This document shows positions 28,245 to 36,388 of a stretch of DNA of 64,000 nucleotides, in pieces. Location: contig NZ_JQCR01000003.1 of NCBI RefSeq assembly GCF_000757885.1, positions 248,001 to 312,000 on the forward strand, read 5' to 3'. This stretch comes from Paenibacillus wynnii (GTDB taxonomy: Bacteria > Bacillota > Bacilli > Paenibacillales > Paenibacillaceae). The notes beneath the pieces were generated by a model. That model was not told the DNA's origin, did no database searches, and saw only the letters and a program-made list of their open reading frames with translations. Position 1 is the first letter of the stretch. Each line of letters starts with the position of its first letter. Both the position numbers and the translations under genes were made by a program.

Positions 28245-28991
28245 CTGTATAAATCTATTGAAGAGATCACATTAAATACGTGGCCCGCGGAGCAGAGTAT
28301 TCTTTTGCAGGGGTGGATTTTGCGATCAGCAGCGGGATACACGAAAAGGGCTAATTCGGTTAACCCGTTATATGGAACGGACGAATCTGACGATGAGATT
28401 AGGAAGAAAGTCAAGCTGGCAGAGGCGTATTATGTGGATGCGGGGCTGAAGCCTGTTTTTAAAATCACCCCTTATATTCAGCCTGCGGATCTGGATAAGA
28501 TCCTTGAAGGCTCCGGCTATAGTGTAGTAGAGCCTTCCTCCGTCCGGGTGCTGGATCTGAATAGGCTTCCAGCCCCTAATTCGCAATATTCATTACAGAT
28601 TCAAAATGAATGTAGCGAGGAGTGGCTGAATGTTTTTGCCGAATTGACAGAATTGTCCCATGAGAACCGTAAAACACTTCACAGAATGCTCTCTGCCTCA
28701 ACTTTGAAGCAGGGATATGCCCTGTTGCTTAAGGAAGGGGTTCCAATCGCATGCGGGCTAGGGATCATTCAACACGGGTACATGGGAATCTATGATATTG
28801 TTACCGCTCAAGCTCATCGCAGACAAGGCATGGCAGAGCAACTGCTTATGGGAATGCTTCATTGGGGTAAGCAGCAAGGCGCTTCGTCCTCTTTCCTCCA
28901 AGTGGTTCAGGCTAATCGGGGGGCTTGTGCTTTGTATGACAAATTAGGTTTTGAAGAGATTTATCAATATTGGTACAGGGTTAGAAATTGA
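28245..28991 (+). CDS. GNAT-family N-acetyltransferase with a probable CTG start
   Basis: Translation from the unusual CTG at 28245 gives a product of 248 aa that begins MYKSIEEITLN and carries the family-typical GWILR and YTKRANSVNPLY segments. Starting at the next usual codon (TTG 28305) would cut into the conserved N-terminus. AGGAGAGG lies about seven bases before the CTG. The C-terminal half holds the acetyl-CoA loop AHRRQGMAEQLL and a YDKLGFEEIYQYWYR end. An ATG at 28219 with its own AAAGGAG is in another frame and stops after 18 codons, so a frameshift in the first codons is the alternative. Acceptor unknown. Confidence 0.78.
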   Translation: MYKSIEEITLNTWPAEQSILLQGWILRSAAGYTKRANSVNPLYGTDESDDEIRKKVKLAEAYYVDAGLKPVFKITPYIQPADLDKILEGSGYSVVEPSSVRVLDLNRLPAPNSQYSLQIQNECSEEWLNVFAELTELSHENRKTLHRMLSASTLKQGYALLLKEGVPIACGLGIIQHGYMGIYDIVTAQAHRRQGMAEQLLMGMLHWGKQQGASSSFLQVVQANRGACALYDKLGFEEIYQYWYRVRN

Positions 28992-29014
28992 ACGGGTGAC
29001 AGGAGGGGAGCTGC

Positions 29015-29641
29015 ATGTTCGATTACTGGAATCAAAGATTCGCGCAGGAAGGGATGATCTGGGGAAGCGATCCCAGTCCTACGGCACTGCATGCCAAGGA
29101 TTTATTCCGGCAGCATCAGTCGAAGACTGTGTTGGTTCCGGGAGCAGGTTATGGACGTAATACGAAGGTATTCTCGAGGGAGTTCGAGACCTATGGCATT
29201 GAAGTGACCCCAGCAGCCTTGGAGATTGCAGCAGAGTGGGATCCTTTAAGTACTTTCACCCTTGGATCAGCCTTGGATCACCGTTTAGATATACAGATGG
29301 ATGCTATTTACTGCTATGATTTGCTTCATTTATTCCTGAAAGAGGACCGCCGCAGACTAGTCGTAAATTGCTTGAAGCAGCTGCGTCCCGGCGGAGTGAT
29401 CTTCTTCACCAGTTTCTCTGATGAGGATCCGAACAACGGAAGCGGGAAGTTAATGGAGCCCGGAACCTATGAATATAAAGAGGGGAAATTCGCTCATTTC
29501 TTTAGTGATCGAGAGCTAAGGGAGTATTTTGCAGGGACGGAGATCCTGGAGACCGGTTCCTATCCCGAGACTCTGAAGAGTTCAGAAGGCAAGAGCCATT
29601 CATACATACTGAGATACATAGTTGCAAGAACAATGAGCTAA
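29015..29641 (+). CDS. Class I SAM-dependent methyltransferase (TehB/thiopurine MTase-like)
   Basis: The product is 208 aa. The N-terminus FDYWNQRFAQEGMIWG is like that of thiopurine and tellurite methyltransferases; motif I is LVPGAGYGRN, followed by IEVTPAAL, YCYDLLHLF and LRPGGVIFFTSF. Such proteins detoxify small electrophiles or metalloids, but the acceptor is unknown. It has a strong AGGAGG site and starts 24 bases after the GNAT gene, so the two are probably one operon. The stop codon overlaps that of the convergent MBL gene. Confidence 0.88.
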   Translation: MFDYWNQRFAQEGMIWGSDPSPTALHAKDLFRQHQSKTVLVPGAGYGRNTKVFSREFETYGIEVTPAALEIAAEWDPLSTFTLGSALDHRLDIQMDAIYCYDLLHLFLKEDRRRLVVNCLKQLRPGGVIFFTSFSDEDPNNGSGKLMEPGTYEYKEGKFAHFFSDRELREYFAGTEILETGSYPETLKSSEGKSHSYILRYIVARTMS

Positions 29642-30459
29642 ACATCAGAGGATTCTACGTATTTACCCTGATCCGGTACAGCCATTTTTTTAAAATTCTT
29701 ACTTAAAAGCGCCAGTTGCGCAGATAATTCAGTGCCTCTCATGGGTAAACCGTGTCCAGTGAGGGCGACAAGGGGGTTCAAATGGGCAAGCTTGCGGACA
29801 GAGTCCTCGGCCTTGGCCCAATCGATTGTGAAATAAGTAGGCGGCCCGTGGATTTCCTGCTGCTGCATAACGACAGCCAACGCCGATTCCTGTTTTACAG
29901 TAATAAAAGCATCTCCCGCAATTAATACGCGATCCTGCTCACGAAACAGCGAAATATGTCCCGGACTATGCCCAGGTGTGTGGATCCATTTCCAACCCAA
30001 CGCACCGGGTACGTTTCCGTCCTCAGGTAAAGGTAGTACCGAAGTTCCAAGATCAATACTGCGATGCGGGTACAAAGGGGAGATCACTGCCATTAATCCG
30101 CCGCCTACGGATGGATCTGCCGGTGGGTAGTCCCGCTGTCCTGTTAGATATGGAAGCTCCAGAGGATGGGCGTACACAGGCACTTTCCATTCCTCTATGA
30201 GCTCCTTAATCGTTCCTACATGGTCAAAATGTCCGTGCGTCAGGATGATGGCCAGCGGCGGTTTTCCAAAATGCTCCTTCGCCGTATTCAGGATACTGCC
30301 AGCAAACATGCCTAGACCTGCATCCACGAGAATCCAATCTGAAGGTGAAGAGCTTATATAGGCGACATTTACAAATAAGGTGCGAAGTCCGATAACCCCG
30401 GGGGCTACCTCCCATAGATCTGTAAATCCAGAAGTCAGCATGTGGTTTGGGTTCATCAT
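29638..30459 (-). CDS. Metallo-beta-lactamase-fold hydrolase
   Basis: The product is 273 aa. Zinc ligands are visible: THGHFDHVG near residue 77, HTPGHSPGH near 160, a D in LIAGDAFI and a late H in ALTGHGLPMRG. It belongs to the glyoxalase II-like branch of the fold. The real substrate is unknown; a thioester or lactone is plausible. The start has AGGAGGAG upstream and the gene stands alone. Confidence 0.88.
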   Translation of the reverse strand: MMNPNHMLTSGFTDLWEVAPGVIGLRTLFVNVAYISSSPSDWILVDAGLGMFAGSILNTAKEHFGKPPLAIILTHGHFDHVGTIKELIEEWKVPVYAHPLELPYLTGQRDYPPADPSVGGGLMAVISPLYPHRSIDLGTSVLPLPEDGNVPGALGWKWIHTPGHSPGHISLFREQDRVLIAGDAFITVKQESALAVVMQQQEIHGPPTYFTIDWAKAEDSVRKLAHLNPLVALTGHGLPMRGTELSAQLALLSKNFKKMAVPDQGKYVESSDV

Positions 30460-30536
30460 AATAATCTCCTCCTGTTCAATTCTGGTCGGAATGATATCTT
30501 TACTATCATTGCCCTATTACCAGAAAATTAAAGAGG

Positions 30537-31118
30537 TCAGGCGTCGCAATCCGCAAACAAAATAGTCGGAGGAACCTTAAAAAACTCCGCGGCCTTGTCC
30601 TGCATTACAGGTGAAGGCAGATGACCATAATGAAGCCATTTGCGGAAGGTGCCCGGATGAATGCTGATCCAATGACTAACATCGGTAACTGACAAATCAT
30701 ATACCATGCAAAGTCCAAGCAGGATTTTATTGCGTTTGGGCGAGTTGGATTGGGCTCTTTTCATGAATCGGGACGAGTAGGGCTGACACAGAATTGGACT
30801 ATCGTTAATTAACGCTTCATTGAAAAGAATATGGGCAGGATATCCTAAAATACGGCAGGCCTTGTCCATATTGATTCGGGATGGAATACGGCCTTCGTAT
30901 ACCCAAGCGCTGACGCTGCGTGAAGAGATGGACAGTTCTTCGGCAAACTGAGAGAGCTTCACATCCTTAGCCATTAATATGGCGAGTAGTACACGATTGC
31001 GAATTTGACTGCGTTTAGGTCGGCGAAATCTTTTGACGCGCACACCCTGTCCAAGATATTTGCGGTTTATTTCGGCCCACGCCTGAATTTTATGAGGTTC
31101 TGGTTGAATTGTAGGCAT
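30537..31118 (-). CDS. Protein with two Cro/C1-type helix-turn-helix units
   Basis: The product is 193 aa. Two HTH-like segments are visible: KLSQFAEELSISSRSVSAWV near residues 55-75 and SVTDVSHWISIHPGTFRKWL near 147-167. Each is followed by a similar tail (GRIPSRINMDKACRILGYP and GHLPSPVMQDKAAEFFKVP), so the protein is an internal duplication of one DNA-binding module. The N-terminus is basic. A DNA-binding regulator is likely, with targets unknown. GGAGG lies four bases before the ATG. Confidence 0.7.
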   Translation of the reverse strand: MPTIQPEPHKIQAWAEINRKYLGQGVRVKRFRRPKRSQIRNRVLLAILMAKDVKLSQFAEELSISSRSVSAWVYEGRIPSRINMDKACRILGYPAHILFNEALINDSPILCQPYSSRFMKRAQSNSPKRNKILLGLCMVYDLSVTDVSHWISIHPGTFRKWLHYGHLPSPVMQDKAAEFFKVPPTILFADCDA

Positions 31119-31272
31119 ACTTCCTCCGATTTTTGTAATAAATACTACATTACTTCCCTATATGGATCAATGGATAATCCTGTAACTACGGACTCCTGTG
31201 TAAGTTTCTTTCAGAACGTGTGGTGTTATGATATATTTTAAAATATAAGAAATAGACAGGGAGCGAAATAAC

Positions 31273-31560
31273 ATGATTAAGCATATTGTATTCTTCAAAC
31301 TGAAGGATCGTTCACCCGAAAGTGTAGCAACCACGGTGGCTGTATTACGTAACATGGAAGGGAAAATCCCAGAGCTACTATCGATAGAGGTAGGTACTGA
31401 TTTGCTCCGCTCAGAACGTTCCTTTGACATTGCTCTTGTGACGGAAGTAGCCTCACTGGAAGATCTGCAGGCCTATCAAGTCCATCCAGTGCATAAGGAA
31501 GTTATTGCTCATATTAATGAGGTTAAGGAGCTTTCTTATTCTGTTGATTATGAAATGTAA
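31273..31560 (+). CDS. Dabb (stress-responsive alpha/beta barrel) protein
   Basis: The product is 95 aa. The family signature is at both ends: IKHIVFFKLKD at the start, a DIALVTEVASLEDLQAYQVH stretch, then HPVHKEVI. Dabb proteins form dimeric ferredoxin-like barrels; most have no known reaction. AGGGAG precedes the ATG by about nine bases. Confidence 0.88.
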   Translation: MIKHIVFFKLKDRSPESVATTVAVLRNMEGKIPELLSIEVGTDLLRSERSFDIALVTEVASLEDLQAYQVHPVHKEVIAHINEVKELSYSVDYEM

Positions 31561-31614
31561 GACGGTCTTCCGCAAGACGAGAATCTGATTATATCAAAGA
31601 AAGTGGTGGCAGTC

Positions 31615-31725
31615 ATGCGCGAGTTAGAATATCCAATGGAAGCGTTAACTTATTTGGTGGTCTTCCTTGCGGCCTGTGTGGTTATGTTTTTCTGGCTGAA
31701 ACGGCGGGGTAAGCGCGGAAAGTAG
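31615..31725 (+). CDS. Small single-pass membrane protein
   Basis: The product is 36 aa: a short acidic N-terminus (MRELEYPMEA), one hydrophobic stretch LTYLVVFLAACVVMFFW and a strongly basic end KRRGKRGK, which suggests N-out, C-in topology. A GTG at 31603 is an alternative start in the same frame. The upstream ribosome binding site is weak. It lies between the Dabb and DUF86 genes in the same direction. The pattern is too regular to be chance, but the family is not recognised. Confidence 0.5.
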   Translation: MRELEYPMEALTYLVVFLAACVVMFFWLKRRGKRGK

Positions 31726-31774
31726 ATCTTAATAACCGATAAACTTATCTTAGAACTCGTTTGGGGGTATAGCT

Positions 31775-32215
31775 GTGTATTATGTCAACCGGAAGCAAAT
31801 CGAACTCATTCTGGACCAAATTCCAGATATCAATGCAGGCCTGCGTTCAGCGACGGCTAACTGGGACGGCAGTACATTAATGGGACTGGTGCAGGAACGG
31901 AGTCTCCACTTGGCTATTGAGGTCGTTACAGATGTAGGGAGCTGTCTGATTGACGGATTTATAATGCGGGATGCGGGTAGCTACGAGGACATTATTTCCA
32001 TTATTCATGAAGAAACCGTGTTCGGGGACAGTGGTATCTATACCAAACTTATTGAATTAGTGGCTCTTCGAAAGCCGCTTGTTCAGGATTATTTTGAGTG
32101 GGATCGCAGCTCTCTGCATCCTTTAACTCCGGACCTTTCAGAGGTTTTGGAGCAATTCGCCTTAGAAGTCCGCAACTATCTTAACCAGGAATTGGGGACC
32201 AACATACATCCATAA
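31775..32215 (+). CDS. DUF86 (HepT-like) protein, YutE type
   Basis: The product is 146 aa from a GTG start with GGGGGT upstream. The segment HLAIEVVTDVGSCLIDGFIM followed by GSYEDI is the DUF86 signature. HepT members are RNases or AMPylated toxins paired with MNT nucleotidyltransferases, but no MNT gene is adjacent here. The solitary YutE branch in Bacillales has no proven toxin role. It precedes the SufR-like regulator by 19 bases. Confidence 0.83.
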   Translation: MYYVNRKQIELILDQIPDINAGLRSATANWDGSTLMGLVQERSLHLAIEVVTDVGSCLIDGFIMRDAGSYEDIISIIHEETVFGDSGIYTKLIELVALRKPLVQDYFEWDRSSLHPLTPDLSEVLEQFALEVRNYLNQELGTNIHP

Positions 32216-32234
32216 ATAGAAAGGGGTCCGTGAG

Positions 32235-32867
32235 ATGAAAAAGGAGCAGGAAAGCGGCTCAACAAGGCGTATGATAATGAAGCTCCTGAAAACAAAGGGA
32301 CCGCTTACTATCGGTGCACTGGCTTCAGAACTGGAAATTACAGAGATGGGTGTCAGGCGCCATGTCCTTCAAATGGAGCAGGAGGGCATTGCCAAAACCA
32401 AGGTTGTGCGTCAGGCGATGGGTAGGCCCCTACATATGTATTCATTAACTGAGCTCGCAGAGGAGTATTTTCCGAAAAATTATCACAACCTAGCCCTAGA
32501 CCTATTGCGAGAGCTGGATCAAGGTAGCGGGATCGAAGCTGTTAATACTTTATTCGAAGGGCGCCGCAGGCGGATGCTTGCTCAGTATTCTCCTATGATG
32601 GAAAACCGGAACTTGGAGGAGCGGGTTGCAGAGTTGTCTTCCATCCAAAATGCTGGGGGATATATGGCGGAATGGAACCAGGCCGATGACGGATCTTATG
32701 AAATACGCGAATATAACTGCCCAATCCGTCAGGTAGCCGGTCAGTTCCGAAAGGCCTGTCAATGCGAGCATGATCTTTTCGAAGAGTTATTAAGCGCCAA
32801 GGTAACGCGCAGTGAATGTATGGCTGAAGGCGGAAGGTGCTGCAGATACAGTATCGTGCCTATTTAA
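32235..32867 (+). CDS. SufR-like transcriptional regulator with C-terminal cysteine cluster
   Basis: The product is 210 aa. The winged helix is at residues about 10-70 (GPLTIGALASELEITEMGVRRH). A helical linker follows, and the C-terminus has cysteines at 162, 175, 177, 195, 202 and 203, arranged as in SufR-type regulators that bind a 4Fe-4S cluster. It probably responds to iron-sulfur status, although no suf genes are in the window. AAAGGGG precedes the ATG. It may be co-transcribed with the DUF86 gene. Confidence 0.82.
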   Translation: MKKEQESGSTRRMIMKLLKTKGPLTIGALASELEITEMGVRRHVLQMEQEGIAKTKVVRQAMGRPLHMYSLTELAEEYFPKNYHNLALDLLRELDQGSGIEAVNTLFEGRRRRMLAQYSPMMENRNLEERVAELSSIQNAGGYMAEWNQADDGSYEIREYNCPIRQVAGQFRKACQCEHDLFEELLSAKVTRSECMAEGGRCCRYSIVPI

Positions 32868-33049
32868 ATTTTTTAGGTGAAAAGAGCTCTTTCATTGTCA
32901 CAGGACAGCTTCTCTCCGCTTATGATAGTAGCAGATATAGGCATTAGCCCAATCGGGCGAAGAGAAGATCTACTTAGGGCCGAAAGTGCCGAACCGTTTT
33001 CTCGCTTTCCCCAAATGGGGTACAGTAAAGATGAAGGAGAGATGAACAG

Positions 33050-33499
33050 ATGAAGAATAACAAGAAAAACGTATTGTGGGGCGTTGTGGTCGGAAGTGTT
33101 GTGGGCTCTGTAGCAGCATTGCTATTTGCACCCAAGGCTGGAAAAGAACTTCGTAAGGATATTTCGGATGGAACAGCGACAACACTGGAGAAAGCTCAGG
33201 AAATAGCATCCCAAGCCGGTGACAAGAGTGTAGAGTTGTATGACAAGGCTAAGGATGTTGTTGTAGAGGTCCGTGAGTGGGGTAAACAACGTCTAGGTTC
33301 AGAGACTGAGGAAATCGTGGGGGTCAGCGGCATCACAGACGGTGAAATTGCCGGCGATGTTAATGTTGATGCTGTAGTAGATGCAGTTAATGTTGATGCT
33401 GTAGTAGATGCAGTTAATGTAGATGCTGTAACTGATGAAGTCGATGCTGTTGTTGCGAATGCAGGAATAAAGGACGTAGATAGCAGCAAGATCGAGTAG
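33050..33499 (+). CDS. YtxH-family protein with valine-aspartate repeat tail
   Basis: The product is 149 aa. The N-terminus has one hydrophobic segment (LWGVVVGSVVGSVAALLFAP) followed by KAGKELRKDI, the YtxH signature. A helical region with a coiled-coil pattern comes next, then a tail made of VNVDAVVDA repeats encoded by 27-base tandem units. YtxH proteins are stress-associated and membrane-linked with no known activity. The gene has GGAG upstream and its own terminator. Confidence 0.85.
   Translation: MKNNKKNVLWGVVVGSVVGSVAALLFAPKAGKELRKDISDGTATTLEKAQEIASQAGDKSVELYDKAKDVVVEVREWGKQRLGSETEEIVGVSGITDGEIAGDVNVDAVVDAVNVDAVVDAVNVDAVTDEVDAVVANAGIKDVDSSKIE
33359..33439 (+). repeat. Three tandem 27-base units inside the YtxH gene
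   Basis: Units at 33359, 33386 and 33413 begin GTTAATGTTGATGCTGTAG. The first two are identical and the third has diverged. Each encodes nine residues of the form VNVDAVVDA. In-frame length variation between strains is expected. Confidence 0.9.
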
Positions 33500-33521
33500 A
33501 GAATTGTAACTGTTAGCCGGT

Positions 33522-33559
33522 GCCGTTTTTCGCTTATTGGCGAAGAACGGCTTTTTTTA
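33522..33559 (+). terminator. Terminator of the YtxH gene
   Basis: GCCGTTTTTCGC pairs with GCGAAGAACGGC (one mismatch) around TTATTG, followed by seven T residues. Confidence 0.88.
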
Positions 33560-33678
33560 CTGAAACTTGTCTTGAACTGAAGATGTAAAAGGAGTAATAT
33601 CTGCAATTGGGGCAGAAAGTCAGGTACACTTTGTTTCCGCCTTACATAAGCTACACAAAACAAGTAGAAGGAAGCGGT

Positions 33679-34491
33679 GTGTTCGTGCAGCAAGCTATTG
33701 CAATACTAGATTCAGGTGTTGGAGGGCTGACTGTTGTCAAGGAAGTGATGAGGCAGCTCCCGCGGGAGAAGATCATTTATTTCGGAGACACTGCCCGCGC
33801 GCCCTACGGACCCCGTTCAACCGAAGAAGTGAAAAGGTTCACGGAGCAAATCGTCGATTATCTCATTCAATTTAATCCCAAAATGATTGTTATCGCCTGT
33901 AATACTGCAACGGCGGCAGCGCTCGATTATATTTCGGCCAAGGTATCGATTCCCGTTATAGGTGTGATTCATCCCGGTGCGAGAGCTGCAATCAGTGCCA
34001 CACAAAGCGGACAGGTAGGCGTGATTGGTACGGTTGGAACGATAAGCAGCGGGGCTTATACAGTGGCGCTTCAACAGCTATCTCCTTTTGTTCAAGTGGT
34101 TAGTCAGGCATGCCCAATGCTTGTCCCTTTAGTTGAACAGGGTATGTTCCGCTCGGAGGAAAGTTATGAGGTTGTGGAGCGATCGCTCGAAGGCATTAAA
34201 GACGATAATATTGACACCTTAATTCTTGGCTGTACTCATTATCCATTCCTCATGTCGTCCATAGGGAAGGTGATGGGAAACCGTGTCAAACTCATTAGCT
34301 CCGCTGATGAGACAGCAAGGGAGATTAGCACGATTCTATATGAAAAAGGAAAGCTGGCTAGCGGCAGTGAAAGTCCGATACACCAGTTCTTCTGCAGTGG
34401 AGATGCTGAAATGTTTCAAAAAATCGCCCGCGATTGGCTCGGGGAGCAAATCAAGCGTACTCCCGTTGTGTGGCAGGTATCATCTTTATAA
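33679..34491 (+). CDS. murI: Glutamate racemase
   Basis: The product is 270 aa from GTG 33679, chosen because AAGGA lies six bases upstream and this gives the usual family length; the frame is open further upstream. Motifs: AILDSGVGGLTV at the N-terminus, IYFGDTARAPYG, the first catalytic cysteine in IACNTATA and the second in LGCTHYPFL. It interconverts L- and D-glutamate for peptidoglycan. A strong terminator follows. Confidence 0.95.
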   Translation: MFVQQAIAILDSGVGGLTVVKEVMRQLPREKIIYFGDTARAPYGPRSTEEVKRFTEQIVDYLIQFNPKMIVIACNTATAAALDYISAKVSIPVIGVIHPGARAAISATQSGQVGVIGTVGTISSGAYTVALQQLSPFVQVVSQACPMLVPLVEQGMFRSEESYEVVERSLEGIKDDNIDTLILGCTHYPFLMSSIGKVMGNRVKLISSADETAREISTILYEKGKLASGSESPIHQFFCSGDAEMFQKIARDWLGEQIKRTPVVWQVSSL

Positions 34492-34535
34492 TTCTTATCA
34501 TCCCGTATCCGTTCAGGACAACTCTCTATATGGAT

Positions 34536-34594
34536 AAAAAAGGAAGGTACTCCGGCAGCCATTTACATGGCTCGAGAGATACCTCCTTTTTTTA
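34536..34594 (+). terminator. Terminator of murI
   Basis: AAAAAGGAAGGTA...GCAGCCAT folds onto ATGGCT...GATACCTCC and ends in seven T residues. The stem is long with a few bulges. Confidence 0.82.
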
Positions 34595-34698
34595 TTTTCT
34601 AGCCTACGCCAATTTCCTGCAGATTGGAATCTGCTAAGCTCAGCAGAGAGCGCATACAATAGATTAAATACGGTAATTTTCATAGGGGGATGAGATTG

Positions 34699-35910
34699 AT
34701 GCTGCAATATGTTACACATAAAGGAGATACCGTAAGTCGGATTGCCGCGGCCTATGGACTGACCCCTGAGCATGTTATTCAAGGAAATCCATGGGTAGTG
34801 AAGCAAGCTTATTTGCATCCGGGACAAATCATATATTTACCCTCTGCTCCGCGAAGTCGATACGCTCTACAGGCTGGCGATAACGCAGAAAAGGTATCTG
34901 CCTTGTTCAATATTTGTGTAGAGGAACTTGAAAAACTGAATCCGGGAATTCTATCTGGACATTTCCATCCTGGAAAAGTAGTGGTCATCCCAACACCCAA
35001 GCCTAATCGTGTAGTTGTTTTACGTGGAGAATACGGTCCAACTCACGTGGAAGAAGATATTGCGGCACTCCTGGACAAATATCCCTTCCTGGAGAAAGAC
35101 ACTATCGGCTGCAGCGTTATGGGGAAACCGCTGTATCTCATTAAGATAGGCCGAGGAGCCCGTCATCTGCATGTTAACGCCGCCCTACATGCCAATGAAT
35201 GGCTGACATCACCTTGTCTAATGTCTTTCATAGAGGAGTATGCCGCTGCCTATGCCGGTGGAGGACTCTGGAATGGACATCATGTGCAGGATTGGTTCAA
35301 TAACTGGACCCTTTGGGCCATCCCCATGGCGAATCCGGACGGTGTAGAACTGGTACAGGAGGGAGCCGGTCCCGATCATTTATATTTGAACGATCTGCTC
35401 AAATGGAACGGAGGCCGCCGGGGCTATCGGCATTGGAAGGCAAATATCCGCGGAGTGGATTTAGGTGACCAATTCCCGGCACATTGGGAAGAGGAGGCCG
35501 CACGCCGAGGGGTGACGGGCCCCGCACCTCGTGACTACAGCGGCCATGCTCCGTTATGTGAACCGGAAGCCGCTGCTCTTGCTGCCCTTGCGGAGAGGAT
35601 ACCGGGAGACGCAGCTGTGTCGCTGCATAGTCAAGGCGGAGAAATTTATTGGAATTACCGCGGGTATGAGCCGCAGGAGAGTGCAGAGCTAGCAGCCAGG
35701 TTGGCATCGGCCTGTGGATATCGGGCTGTTGAATTAACGGGAAGTGATGCGGGCTTCAAAGATTGGTTCATTCAACAATTTCGCAAGCCGGGATTTACAG
35801 TTGAGCTGGGCATGGGCAAAAACCCGCTGCCGCTAGCTGACTTTGAAGATATGGCACTCGAAACCGGACTTATTATTGGAGCTCTTCTGTCGATTGTGAA
35901 AGTTAAATGA
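34699..35910 (+). CDS. LysM-M14 peptidase, gamma-D-glutamyl-diamino acid endopeptidase type
   Basis: The ATG at 34699 is preferred to the in-frame ATG at 34690 because AGGGGG abuts the latter. The product is 403 aa. Two LysM domains lie at residues about 1-50 and 55-100 (VTHKGDTVSRIAAAYGL; LQAGDNAEKVSALF). An M14 carboxypeptidase domain follows, with zinc ligands H and E in LHANEW, NPDGVEL, a third ligand H in VSLHSQGG and catalytic E in TVELGMG. It resembles B. sphaericus endopeptidase I and YqgT, which cut the D-Glu-diaminopimelate bond of peptidoglycan peptides. No signal peptide is visible, so it may act on recycled muropeptides or in the spore compartment. Confidence 0.9.
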   Translation: MLQYVTHKGDTVSRIAAAYGLTPEHVIQGNPWVVKQAYLHPGQIIYLPSAPRSRYALQAGDNAEKVSALFNICVEELEKLNPGILSGHFHPGKVVVIPTPKPNRVVVLRGEYGPTHVEEDIAALLDKYPFLEKDTIGCSVMGKPLYLIKIGRGARHLHVNAALHANEWLTSPCLMSFIEEYAAAYAGGGLWNGHHVQDWFNNWTLWAIPMANPDGVELVQEGAGPDHLYLNDLLKWNGGRRGYRHWKANIRGVDLGDQFPAHWEEEAARRGVTGPAPRDYSGHAPLCEPEAAALAALAERIPGDAAVSLHSQGGEIYWNYRGYEPQESAELAARLASACGYRAVELTGSDAGFKDWFIQQFRKPGFTVELGMGKNPLPLADFEDMALETGLIIGALLSIVKVK

Positions 35911-35942
35911 AACAATTTCAGTAATTTTGCGTACTATATAGC

Positions 35943-35996
35943 AAAAGGTATGGCCGCAGTCATTACTATATGTCATACGCAGCTGTACCTTTTTTT
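35943..35996 (+). terminator. Terminator of the M14 peptidase gene
   Basis: AAAAGGTATGGC pairs with GCTGTACCTTTT across a loop that holds smaller pairings, and a T-run follows. Confidence 0.7.
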
Positions 35997-36040
35997 AGAT
36001 AACTAGGCATACTATACAAAACAGCACGAGGAGGACCACC

Positions 36041-36292
36041 ATGAAACTTAAAAAACTGCTGTCTTTGAAGCAATGGTCCCATATATTCCGCAATTCCTGG
36101 CAATACATTGTTTCACCGGAGGTCGCTGTAGGGGACAAGCTGTTATTCACCATACCGGTCATTGTATATTGGGTAATGCCTGATGTTCTTCCATTTATGC
36201 CGATCGATGATATCGGGGTTACGATGTTGCTGGCGGGCTGGTTTGTTTCCAGAATGGAGCGTAAGTACCCGGTTCTGAAGATTAAACGTTAG
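36041..36292 (+). CDS. Small DUF1232-like protein
   Basis: The product is 83 aa. The core LLFTIPVIVYWVMPDVLPF with MPIDDIGVTMLL resembles the short DUF1232 signature (proline-rich turn between two hydrophobic segments followed by a DD pair), as in YkvA. It probably inserts in the membrane as a hairpin. Function unknown. GAGGAGG precedes the ATG. Confidence 0.7.
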   Translation: MKLKKLLSLKQWSHIFRNSWQYIVSPEVAVGDKLLFTIPVIVYWVMPDVLPFMPIDDIGVTMLLAGWFVSRMERKYPVLKIKR

Positions 36293-36388
36293 GTAGCGGA
36301 TATAAAATAGTTGCTTTTACAAGTTGCTTTCCTTTAAAATAAATTATTGAGTATTTAAATTATATAGGTGTCGGGAGATGGGCTGAAC

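Noticed and set aside
31775..32215. HepT toxin of a toxin-antitoxin pair
   Set aside because: No MNT nucleotidyltransferase gene is adjacent, and the protein fits the solitary YutE branch.
32925..33040. Lysine, glycine or other named riboswitch
   Set aside because: Conserved cores of the classes I know are not present, so only the hairpins are reported.
33359..33439. CRISPR-like regular repeats
   Set aside because: The units are directly adjacent, coding, in frame and have no spacers.
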